Assembly: GCA_963932145.1 (NCBI GenBank)
Contig: OZ010590.1
Span: 57,673,886 to 57,737,885 of the forward strand
Direction: 5' to 3'
From: Acanthosepion lycidas
Lineage: Eukaryota > Mollusca > Cephalopoda > Sepiida > Sepiidae
Length of the DNA: 64,000 bases
Shown: positions 55,129 to 64,000 of the stretch, piece after piece
How positions within the stretch are numbered: the first letter of the stretch is position 1
How the letters are laid out: every line of letters starts with the position of its first letter
Made by a program: the position numbers and the translations under genes
Notes under the pieces: generated by a model
What the model was told of the DNA's origin: nothing
The model's database searches: none
Seen by the model: the letters and a program-made list of their open reading frames with translations, nothing else

Positions 55129-55610
55129 AGTTTAATGAACTCAGTATTTACCCAAGCCTTCCCCACAAAGGAGCGATGTGGCACAAGGCCGTTTTTTATG
55201 TGGGGCATTCCAAGCCCATAAGCTCAGTCAAAAATTCCCCACATACAAAGGTTTGGGTTGCTGTTTACCTCCCCTGAGCCTATAGGCATAGCCATGTATG
55301 GGTTCCGCTCGGCCCAGAAGCATAGAGGTCAACAAGCAGAGTATTCACAAACTCAGAGGTTTGGTAAACTCTGTATTTACCCAAGTCCTGCCAAGGTGGG
55401 ATGTGGCACAAAGCCAATTTTTTTTTTTAATGTGGGGTGTTCTGAGCCTATAGGCTTGGGCAAAAATTCCCTGTAGGTCCTGTAATAACAGGGTCGGGTT
55501 TGTCTACCTCCCCAGACAAGACTCTGTCCTTCAGCGTAGCCTCATCATGGAGGCAAAGAGGTCAACAAGCAGAGTATTTGCAAACTCAGATTTGGTAAAC
55601 ACTGCATGAC
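55129..55610. repeat. Tandem repeat, about 230-bp unit, two units
   Basis: AACTCAGTATTTACCCAAGC at 55138 recurs as AACTCTGTATTTACCCAAGT at 55367 and the start of a third unit at about 55598. Shared blocks: GATGTGGCACAA, ATGTGGGG, CCTATAGGC, AGAGGTCAACAAGCAGAGTA. The unit is distinctly more GC-rich than its surroundings. No coding frame or family recognised. Confidence 0.85.
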
Positions 55611-55649
55611 AGCAGAGTTCTCTTGAATGTATATGTTGAGGACAGTTCC

Positions 55650-56040
55650 ATTAATGGGAGAGATGGATCATACATACCACACTGTATACTCAACTAATAG
55701 AATATAAATATCGATGTTATGTTCAAAGACATATCAATTAGTCACATACTTAAATTAGTAAACATGATTATGTGACTTTATGGAACATATATAAAAACAA
55801 ACAGTGGGCATCAAAAGAGCACTATTTCCCATGAGTCTTTCTGCCCTGCAATTCTGTGGAAATAGATTCTTTGACAGAAGAAGAAATATTGTCCTGTCCC
55901 AGACTTTGTTTTCTCTTCATTCTCAATTATGGTTCTGAATAAAGTGAGATCACTTGATCTTAAATGGAGTGAAGTGAGCTGCAGTTTCTGCATTCTAACC
56001 CTGGACTAAGAAAAACTATCTCTGCTGCTTCATCAGTGTG
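55650..56040. other. No recognised feature
   Basis: Mixed AT-rich sequence with no supported gene or repeat. Confidence 0.5.
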
Positions 56041-56402
56041 ATTGTTTGTTATTCTATGACTTCTCAACCCTTTGCAGGTTATTTAATGACATAAAATATT
56101 TTTAGATTGTAAAAAACATTTATTTTTAAGATAATAATAACTTAGAGTTACTAATTAACCTATAGCTTAGGGTAGAAGAGGGTATTTGCACTTAAGTGAA
56201 TGTAACAAACCCAATCAGAATTTGAACTTGGCTCTCTGATTAACAATTCCAAACCATTATCCATTACACCACGTGCATATCTGAGTTTCCAGCATCTGGT
56301 ATTCCCAAGCAGTCCCCCATCTAGGTACTGACCAAGCTTGATTTTGCTTAACTTTGGTGATTGTATGAGCAACAGCATTTCATTGTTATATGGCTGTAAG
56401 TC
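56040..56402 (-). mobile_element. Chimeric SINE-like unit: 5S head, tRNA module, LINE-type tail
   Basis: On the minus strand four parts follow without gaps. First, a 5S rRNA-like segment (56402-56284). Second, the S-family tRNA head, starting ATATGCACGTGGTGTAATGG with AGAGAGCCAAGTTCAAATTC as the B-box region (about 56280-56205). Third, the S body (TACATTCACTTAAGTGCAAA; AGCTATAGGTTAA). Fourth, a tail GTCATTAAATAACCTG, then AAGTCATAGAATAACAAACAA (56100-56043), resembling the K/I tail. Only one copy is seen here. It may be a true composite SINE or stacked insertions. Confidence 0.6.
56284..56402 (-). pseudogene. 5S rRNA-derived sequence, about 119 nt
   Basis: Minus strand reads CTTACAGCCATATAAC at the 5' end, AAGTTAAGCAAAATCAAGC in place of the 5S A-box region, TTGGTCAGTACCTAGATGGG and GACTGCTTGGGAATACCAG in place of the C-box region, and GATGCTGG near the 3' end. 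This is collinear with metazoan 5S rRNA over its whole length, with substitutions concentrated in the first half (helix III). The internal promoter is fairly well kept. Helix I pairing is lost, so it is not a functional rRNA gene. Confidence 0.85.
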
Positions 56403-56429
56403 TGCGTCAGTCTTAATAATCTTACGAAG

Positions 56430-57020
56430 ATACAATGGTAATAATAATAGTAATATTAGTTGTTTCCCAACAAGGAAACATTTGGCCTTCATTGACTGAG
56501 CAGCCAGTACTGCTCTCATTTGAAATTTACAAATTTTTTCTCATAAAACAATTTATCTGGAAAAGTTATTTTAGTCCAGTAGCTTTCATCGCTCTTTCCA
56601 GTATTGATGGGAGTTTCCTTCCTAACCTTTTATTTGAAGTAGTGTGGAATGTTAACACCTTGATAATGTCATTATTTTGTCTTTAAGTAATATGTGCTAT
56701 CCAATTTAGTTGTTGCCGCTGTTGGTAGTCCTCAAGTGATGTGGTTTCAGTTATTTGGTACAGTTCTTTATCATTCTCTAGCACCAAAATGTTCAAGAAA
56801 GAATAATCTCTGCCAAGACCCTTAGGCTTTACTGGATCAAAGCATTTTTAACCATTTATCTTAGAAAGTGGTTATATACTGCTGACAGTTTAGATATTTC
56901 TGAATGAGTTTGGCGCCATGCATGTTATCCATATAAAAGTCTTGATCCGACGAGGATGTCTAAGAATATGGCTCAAGTTTTTAGGTTGATGTTTTGGTTT
57001 TGTAGCAGTTAGCAGTATTA
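56430..57020 (-). pseudogene. N-family LINE 3' part N5
   Basis: GTTTCCCAACAAGGAAACAT, TTGGCCTTCATTGACTGAGC, GTAGTGTGGAATGTTAACAC and GCGCCATGCATGTTATCCAT match N2 and N3 in order. Minus-strand frames are broken. The 3' tail next to (TAA)n-like sequence (AATAATAATAGTAATATTAG) resembles the TA-rich ends of other N copies. Confidence 0.75.
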
Positions 57021-57114
57021 AATGACAATAGAACTTATATTTCTATAAATAAGAACACATAGAATTTCATATAATATTATAGTACACATTATAGAACATA
57101 AATTCACTATTAGA

Positions 57115-57495
57115 GTTAATATGGAGTAATTGGCCATGGTTTAGTGTAACTGGCAAAATGCAATCAACAAAGTTCTCAAACAATAAGAAAAAAAGAAAAA
57201 AGAACAGGGCAAAATAATACTAAGGAAATAATATATATGCAAGATGAAACTAAGAAAAGCAATTGTAATAGGGCAAAAAGTTCAAAAAGTAATAATTGTG
57301 TTCACATGCAAAAGGGATGCAGTCAAGTGATTGTAGCATTCTGATTTCTAGACAAGAATATGGTGGATGAGACTGAGAAGTAGTTTGTTTTTATTGGTTA
57401 GGAACAAATCCCAGCATACATCTGTAGAATTTGTCTATAAATATAGGGAGGGAACGTTTTTAACAATCATTCCTCCAACGATTGGAATAAACAGT
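57115..57495 (+). mobile_element. LTR-like dispersed repeat, copy L2
   Basis: Same order as 27890-28330: GGCCATGGTTTAGTG, AACAGGGCAAAATAATA, GGGCAAAAAGTTCAAAAAG, TTTTTATTGGTTAGGAAC, AATCCCAGCATACATCTGT, then TATAAATATAGGGAGG and a final AATAAACA. ATTGG then TATAAA then AATAAA again argues for an LTR-type promoter. Confidence 0.5.
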
Positions 57496-57533
57496 TAGCA
57501 ACAAAAAAAATAAGTTCATGGTTTGATTTATAT

Positions 57534-58173
57534 CAGGTATGTGCAGCCTTTTTTCAAAAACTGGGCCACATGAGATATAGTTCATTATAATGCAAGCTGC
57601 ACTACTAAAAATTTAAACCAGATTTTTTATTTTTTTTACTGATGGTACTGTAGCCATATCCTCCACAGAAGATCATACTTGTAAACATCTACCTTAGAAA
57701 TGGGGGAAAATTCAATATTTTTTTCTTTGCAGAAATGATTAAGAGTGAAGTCTTGGTATAATATTATCCTTGATGACAAGTGTGATTAATATATATCCCA
57801 CTCTGTGTAATTTCCTTCCAATTAATTCATTTGAGTGTGCAAACATTTTGTTTTTAAGTGTATTTCTTTTCCAGAGAAAAAGATATTATGAACGTTTCCT
57901 GTGTCTACAGCAAATGAACTTTATATGTATGATCTTTAGTGAAAATTACCAATGGTTTAAAATGATGAAAAAGTTATCATCAACAAAAGTTTACAAAATT
58001 CTAGGAACATTGTACTTAATCATTGTTTATGTATATAGTTATGTATGAGAAAATGTGGGTGAACAAGTGAGAACAAAATGAAACCAACAAAATTTTAAAT
58101 GGTATTTTCTTCATGAAATTATGCATGCCATTCAGAAAGTCAATAGGGCTGCATGTCGGCTGCAGCTTGCCTA
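57534..58173. mobile_element. hAT-like non-autonomous element
   Basis: The left end CAGGTATGTGCAGCC and the right end GGCTGCAGCTTGCCTA form an imperfect inverted repeat, with nearby ACTGGGCCACATG and GGGCTGCATGTC resembling the subterminal GGGCCGCATG motif of many hAT elements. About 640 bp long. A 92-codon internal frame has no recognised domain. No 8-bp target duplication was found, so the call is tentative. Confidence 0.45.
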
Positions 58174-58179
58174 AAGCAA

Positions 58180-58432
58180 ATTTATGATCTTAAATAAAAA
58201 ATTAACAATTCAAATTTATAACAAGTAGTGTAATGGCTATTTTACCAAGTTTGAAGTCAATGAATGACAATAAAAGAATATTTATAAACTTTAACTGTTA
58301 CTGAATTTTTAAACTATTATTATAATCTTTTTTTCCACCAATAAAGTTTTGCCTCATTAAATTATTAAAAATATTTTATTATAGTTTTCTTAACTATATT
58401 AAGAAAATCTATTTTCCATTTACTAAACTTTA
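58180..58432. other. No recognised feature
   Basis: AT-rich spacer up to the mariner terminus. Confidence 0.5.
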
Positions 58433-58930
58433 CAGGGTGCGATAGATAAATTGTCGTCTAAATTATGCAAAAATGAAAATAATACTGATATCTCATTTTA
58501 ACAGATATATTTACTAAAATTTAAGTAAATTTATTCAATAAAATTGTCACTGGGTTCAACCACAGCCTCCAGACAACTTCAGAATCTCTTGCAACTCTTC
58601 TGTATGTCTCCTTGTTTAAGTTGGTGAATGCTGCCATGATCATTGCCTTCAGTTCATCTTTGCTATTACAATGTCTGTTGGTCTCTTGCTCAACTGTGCC
58701 CCACACATAATAATTAAGGGGGTTTCAGTTTGGGGAGTTAGGTGGCCAGATGTAAGGGGTGATGTGGTTGCCGAAAATGTCTGACAGTTATGACTGTGTA
58801 CTCCTGCTTGTGTGTCATGGTGCAGAATCTTGTTGCCAGACATAGGGTCTTCTAGCAGCCACCCTCTTGACCCAGAGCACTATTACCTCCTCAAGGCACT
58901 TGGTATAGGCCTCCATGTTGAGTCTATTCT
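58433..58930 (-). mobile_element. Mariner-type (DD37D-like) 3' half M4
   Basis: The terminus CAGGGTGCGATAGATAAATT begins right after a TA (58431-58432) and is the cleanest terminal repeat of this family here. Minus-strand coding blocks: KCLEEVIVLWVKRVAARRPY, VWQQDSAP, then after frameshifts PN.PN..PLNYYVWGTVEQETN and LNKETYRR. The third acidic residue region reads LNYYVW by nucleotide (TTAATTATTATGTGTGG), an Asp-to-Asn change. The 5' half is missing and the sequence passes directly into RTE-like LINE sequence at about 58930. Confidence 0.8.
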
Positions 58931-58934
58931 CAAA

Positions 58935-59580
58935 TAAAAAATTTAGCAATTCAAATACAAGATTGTTAGTAAAAGGAACAGACAAACATGCATGCAAATT
59001 ACAAATTGGGGATACCAAAATAAAACAAGTACAACAATTTAAATATATGGAAAGTGTTTTAACAAAGGGAAACTGTGACACATTGATGCAAATGATGCCT
59101 TTGGAAAGCTAAGCAAAGTATTTTAAAAATAAAAAAAGAGTATTGAACTGTTATGCAATATCAGTCCTCTTATATGGCAATAAATACTGGACAATCTCCT
59201 TACTGATGAAGAAGACACTTATAATAATAGAAATGTGGTTCTACAATAGGATGCTAAGAATACCATGGACCATGGATCAATGGCAAAGATTTAAAGAAAT
59301 GGTAGCAAAATTAATACTTATAGATAACATCAAAAAGAAAGATTTGTTTAGAGCACATAATGAAGAAAAGGGCTTGGAAAATTTGACAGATTCATGACAA
59401 GTAGGACAGAGGAAAACAATGCATAACCTACCTACTTAGCAAGCTTTAGCAAATGGATGTCAGAAGAAGGTTTAGGAAAGATCAAAAAAAAAGACAAAAT
59501 TTATTAAGAACTACAAAGGATAGAAAATTGTGAAGAGCCATGATCGCCAACTTCCTGAATGGACATGGCACATAGAAGTG
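58935..59580 (+). pseudogene. RTE-like LINE distal ORF2
   Basis: HACKLQIGDTKIKQVQQFKY (58985-59045), VLNCYAISVLLYGNKYWTIS (59137-59200), MWFYNRMLRIPWTMD (59230-59275), NEEKGLENLTDS, then GQRKTMHNLPT, and a KL.RAMIANFLNGHGT-like end near 59525-59575. Order and spacing match the R family. Frames are broken at least three times. Confidence 0.85.
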
Positions 59581-59875
59581 TAATGGTTATTAGCATGACA
59601 GTTGAAATCAGCAAGTCAAATTCAAATTCCAGCCATGGCTATTATATTTACTTTTGCACTAATGCCCTTGGGAAAAGCAATAATCTATCTCTTATTATTT
59701 AGATAATGGTCAAATAGCAGGGTAGACTAGGCTCTTTATTCTTGGATGGCAACCAATCTAAAAGAAGGAAAATTCCAAATTCCAAACCGTGGAAGGCAAT
59801 AAAGAACCACACCACTGTTTTGCTTAAGAATGAATACATAGCAAATCCCAGATAATTAAAAAAAAAGGTATCTTT
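59580..59875 (+). mobile_element. SINE S9
   Basis: GTGTAATGGTTATTAGCATG (A-box region), TCAAATTCAAATTCCAGCCA (B-box region), ATGCCCTTGGGAAAAGCAAT, CAAATAGCAGGGTAGACTAG, GGATGGCAACCAATCTAAAA and ACCACACCACTGTTTTGC are in S-family order. It starts at the RTE 3' end. Confidence 0.85.
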
Positions 59876-59949
59876 TGGGAACCATAATTGATTATAACTT
59901 TTCATAACCTGGAATTTAAAAAAGAAAGATTTTATTTTTGATTTTTGAA

Positions 59950-60235
59950 ATAAGACATTAGTAGTATTAAATACATTCAAAATTTAAGTGCACAAACTAA
60001 AGAAAACTGAATTTCTTGGTGGATGTATTGTCAATTATTATTAATTTTTTACTAATATTTCTTTCATCTTATTCCTCTTGTTTTTCATTACACTAGTAGT
60101 ATTAGATTCATTCGAAATCCCAATGCCAAAAATAATGAACATCTAACATTATTTGAATTTCTTACAGGAAGCATTGACAATTATTATTAATTTTGATTAA
60201 TATTTCTTTTACCTTATTTTTCTTGTTTCTGGCAT
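59950..60235. repeat. Tandem duplication, about 142 bp
   Basis: Unit 1 (59953-60095) and unit 2 (60096-60235) share TAGTAGTATTA, TGACAATTATTATTAATTTT-like, and TAATATTTCTTT, then CTTATTTTTCTTGTTT blocks. Unit 1 begins with the segment also found after SINE S7. Confidence 0.75.
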
Positions 60236-60239
60236 CCAA

Positions 60240-61610
60240 CATGACCAGATGAAATGAAATCAGCTAAGCTCTTGTGTCTAGACACAACAGAGACACCAGG
60301 CATTTTAAAATTTAAATTTAAAATTTCATATTTCTACATTTTCAGCATTTCTTATTGGCACAATTATAACCAATGATTTCCTTTGTATTCCCTCTTTCCC
60401 TACATATATATAATTCTATCAATCTCTTTTCTCTGACTTATATTTAGATAATCCTGCTTTTAATTTTAAGGTGGACTTTTAAAAACAAACTGACATTTCT
60501 AACACTTCCAAATTTAAAAAATATTGAGGAAAAAATTCTATAATTTACTAAAGTTTGATTATGCATACTGTTAATATTACATGACTGTTTGGCTGTGAGT
60601 TGGCATCATAGAAAATATTGACAATTTTCAATAATACTATTGCATGCACTCTAAGAAAATTGTCCGTACTTACAAAAATGTACTTGACTGAACTTTTACA
60701 TAGGTGCACATGTTTACTGGTGAATATTAAAATATACTTTACTAAAAAGCACATGATGATATTAATTTTTATTTTTTTCAAAAATACTCTTGGATATTGG
60801 AACTTGACATTTTCTTTTGAGAGATTTTGAAGCATAGCTATTAATCTAAGAAGAAATTTACTTCAAGAAAAGAAAATTGATACATAGATATATAATTCTT
60901 ATATTATGCACTCAGAAAAGAAGAAATATAGATTCAAATAATAGCCCAAAACAGAAACTATTTGAAATATATATATAAACTTTTGTTTAGACTGTTCCAT
61001 TCTTAGAATGACATTGAAGAGAAAAAAATATCTCTCCATGTTTGTGCATATAAAGAAAATCCGTCTCCCAAATAACTGCCTCTTTTATGAAGAAAAAATC
61101 TCACTTGTAAAAATCTGTTCAGTTATTCAGATTACTAGTCTCTGTTTTATCTGGCACTAGTCTGTTTTATCATTGGTTTGGTAATTCTTGCACCTTGGTG
61201 CTTCTGGTTGATAGCAGATTTCAACCCCAACCATAACTGTGTACAGTTCTTTGGTTTTTGTCATATTTTATGACTGTCAAACAAATCCTAAAAGAAACAG
61301 GAATTTTACAATAGAGGAAGTCACATGACCACTGTGTAAATTTATGAGTGCTTCATTTTTACTAAGCTTAGTTTCATCTGGTTCAAGAGCATATTAGTGA
61401 GGATAAAACATGATACAGTTGTAATAATCTCTGAGACTAGAATGATACCTATTGCTACATGGTGAAATAGGCTATTGATATTTATTAGATACAAGGCTAT
61501 ATTTGTTAGAATCAAAATGACTACAGTAATAGGAGTAGCATGGTATTGACTAATTTTAGTACAACATAAGGCCATATTAATGGGGTAATATGTCAAAAAG
61601 AGAATAGAAA
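60240..61610. other. No recognised feature
   Basis: AT-rich. Small frames of 70-95 codons at 60548-60835 and 61342-61614 show no recognised domain. Confidence 0.5.
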
Positions 61611-61614
61611 TCAA

Positions 61615-62100
61615 AAGAAAATCTTAAGAAACAGGAAAACTTTGTTAGAAACAAAGAAAATAGTGCTAAACTGCTATGTAATATCAATTTTCCTATATGG
61701 TAGTGAATGTTTGACAATTTCCTCACAGATGAAAAGAAGACTTGAGGTGACAGAGATGTTGTTTTACAGAAGGATACTGAGAATACCATAGATGGGGCAT
61801 GTAGTCAATAAAGACATTTTAAGAAAAATGGAAACAAAAAGGATCATTATACCTAAAATCAGAAAGAGACTGTTGAAATTTATAGAACACATGCTGAAAA
61901 AAGAAGGCTTGGAAAAATTGACACTCACAGTATATATTGTATGCAACAGGGGCAGATAGAAAATGCAAGTAAAAAGAGTGTAAAAATAAATGTCAGAACA
62001 GTGAGTGGAAGAGATAGTAAAAACAGAAATATTGGTAAGTGCAGAAATGTATAAGAAGTGGTGGAGAACCATGATCACGCATGCCCTGAAGATAGAATAA
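61615..62100 (+). pseudogene. RTE-like LINE distal ORF2
   Basis: IVLNCYVISIFLYGSECLTI (61655-61710), EVTEMLFYRRILRIP (61747-61792), KIRKRLLKFIEHMLKKEGLE (61853-61912), TLTVYIVCNRGR, and a final KWWRTMITHALKIE (62055-62097). The minus-strand open frames over this region are shadows. 5'-truncated. Confidence 0.85.
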
Positions 62101-63245
62101 GAAGAATTGTCTAAAAGAGAGGATTGTAGTAAGCTTAACTGAGTCTTTCAAACAAATGTCACTCAGTGAGAACTGAACAAATTATGATAGTTAACCAAGT
62201 GTTCTATTATTCTATGTCAAATGTCTGGATGTGTAGGAAATAGTTTCATTATTCAATCATTATTTCAGATGAGTATCCTCATTTGCATTGTTTCACTTTC
62301 CAGTGGGCTCTATAAACTTCCTCAGGTATGTAACATATCTAGTAATTTCTAATGGAATGGCTGAAAGAAAAATGAATAACAAATATGTTTGGTTCTCAGA
62401 TAGACTTTTTATACTATTAAGGCATATGCAAAACATATTTACATATATACACATGTCACATGCAGAGAATAATATATCTACACAGTAGAGTGTAAGGAGA
62501 AACAAAAAGGAAGGTTCTTAGATATAATATGGAGACAGCCATATTTAGGAACCCAGATTCAAACCAGCTGGATTCGTCAATGTCCCAGGTGAGAGCATAT
62601 TCCATGAATGGAAAACACTTAGTCTCGGTTTTTCCCAAATTGTGGATTGCAAGCTGAGAGTTTCATTTTATATCTGGGAAAGATATATTCCCAAAGGGAA
62701 AAGGTACCATGGACTTGTAAGCTGCTGAGGAGACAGATTCAGCCTGGCTAAAGAAAGCAACCTTATGGTTTAGCTGCTGAAAATAAAATGAAATTGAATG
62801 CCACTTTCATCACTGTATAGAGTGATGTCACTAAGTAGCCGTCATGTGACCCATGTGACTTATTTCTATGAAAGGGAGATAATCACCTTTTTTTATCCCT
62901 ACAAGATTGAGTAAAACTAGTAAAAATTTTATTAATAATGAAGAGTTTATTGACCTTCAGTGTTAAAATAAAAAGCAACAATAAGATAGAATGAAACTGG
63001 TAATAAAATAATAAAAATAATTTTTCCATCAGAAAACTTATTTCTGCACAGACTCTGTGGAGGACTAAAAATTAAGAAATAGATTGTCAATTGCCAGGAA
63101 TTAATGCAAGAATTAATGGCAGAATAAAGCCATGATATGCATAATGTGAATACATTGGTTATGTGATAGAAATGCATTAAAAGTCAAGAAAAGAATGATT
63201 ATAATGGTCAGACATCATTGTCATAAAATGAACTGTTTTTTATGT
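62100..63245. other. No recognised feature
   Basis: Less repetitive than its surroundings, with 60-75 codon frames lacking recognisable domains. No splice or promoter evidence strong enough to call an exon. Confidence 0.5.
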
Positions 63246-63249
63246 ACAA

Positions 63250-63515
63250 TTATGTGCAGATGTTTGGTGATGCCTATGGTCAACTTAATTATATGCCTCA
63301 AAGACTCCTCTGGGGTGCTTATAGTGCTTAGTACTGAGAAATGTGAGAAAGGAAGACATTTTAAATATGTAAAAACAGATGAAATATGAAATGAAAATAT
63401 TATTCAAACTAAATATAAACTAAATTTTTATTTTGCTGTTTGATTGGATGCCCTACTGATATAGATGTCCTGGGCCATCATACCTTCTCCCCCATTTCTG
63501 CATACTACTGTTTAT
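63250..63515 (+). repeat. Dispersed repeat D, copy 2
   Basis: GTGCAGATGTTTGGTGATGC, GAGAAAGGAAGACATTTTAA and CTAAATATAAACTAAATTTT match 6970-7255 in the same orientation. Confidence 0.65.
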
Positions 63516-63519
63516 ATAT

Positions 63520-64000
63520 GTTATAATTACATTGCTAATGAGTTTATTATAGACATGCACTAAAAGAAATTTATAGTCAGTGGTCAAGAATATATTTTTT
63601 ACTGACAGAAATTAACTATGTATGGTATAGGCACATTGCTAATGATTTTTATGAAAGAAATCTCTTGAAAAAAAAAAAAGAAAATTATCATTGTTCAGTA
63701 ATTTAATCATTACTGACTGAAAATCAGAAAAAATAGTTGACTGAATATATGCATAATAGATTCATTTTTGTTATTAAATTCTAACTCATCAGTAAAGATC
63801 ATTGTCATAGCCTTAAGCAAGTTGACATAAAACATTATTTCTATATAGTTTCATTATTATATATGGTAGTGCCTATGTGTGCATGAATGCAAATGATATT
63901 CAAATCATTCTGTGATGCACTATAAACTTTGGAGAATATCTTTAAATGAAAAAAGAACATTCTTCGCAATTTGGGGGGAAATGAGATTATACTGTTTTTA
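63520..64000. other. No recognised feature
   Basis: AT-rich to the window end. TGACAGAAATTAACTATGTA, AATTGCTAATG-type blocks repeat loosely around 63525 and 63630, a possible ~110-bp local duplication. Confidence 0.4.

Noticed and set aside
57770-58048. 92-codon frame as a gene
   Set aside because: No recognisable domain, low-complexity AT-rich codons, and it lies inside a candidate hAT-like element.
61764-62078. 104-codon minus-strand frame
   Set aside because: It is the shadow of the RTE-like LINE on the plus strand.
62100-63245. Less repetitive stretch as a possible host gene
   Set aside because: Only short frames without domain, codon bias or splice evidence.

Overview
The window looks like non-coding, repeat-rich nuclear DNA of a metazoan. 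It is very AT-rich, full of long (TA)n, (TATC)n and (TAA)n tracts, and carries decayed non-LTR retrotransposons, mariner elements, tRNA-derived SINEs and a solo LTR. I found no intact host gene, no bacterial-type operon and no CRISPR array. The mix of RTE-like and jockey/CR1-like LINE ends, tRNA-headed SINEs and microsatellites resembles a mollusc, most likely a coleoid cephalopod such as an octopus. That assignment is inference from general knowledge and was not tested by any search. Family labels used here (J, R, N, I, K, S, A, B, C, D, E, L, M) are mine; all copy matching was done by eye.

Layout. 0-12 kb: a tRNA-centred palindromic element (A1), divergent J LINE ends around three tandem tRNA-like units, an RTE-like LINE (R), an LTR-like element, a mariner (M1), and a SINE (S) whose body is split by a ~640 bp tetranucleotide array. 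12-25 kb: more S SINEs and A elements, a TA-tract-rich zone with local inverted and direct duplications, a second mariner, a nested A-into-A insertion with a 9-bp target duplication, and clustered J ends. 25-36 kb: mostly featureless, plus an LTR-like repeat, a long N LINE fragment, foldback element B2 and mariner M3. 36-41 kb: a ~120-bp tandem array interrupted by minus-strand N LINE copies, one of which carries a K SINE with a 12-bp target duplication; then a (TAA)n tract. 41-50 kb: a 74-bp palindromic mariner MITE, a broken DD34D mariner transposase, an A element with a solo LTR inside, the near-perfect foldback B1 with a tRNA-like core, a larger inverted repeat (C), and a stack of I/K retroposon tails. 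50-64 kb: tandem J ends, polypyrimidine and polypurine blocks, a ~230-bp tandem repeat, a chimeric 5S rRNA-tRNA-LINE-tail SINE, a hAT-like element, a mariner/RTE chimera and more RTE fragments.

No genes work together here; the biology is that of mobile elements. The most notable structures are (1) foldback elements built around Pol III tRNA-like cores, (2) a SINE-like unit that appears to join a 5S rRNA head, a tRNA-derived module and a LINE-type tail, and (3) readable nested insertions that give relative ages and element boundaries.
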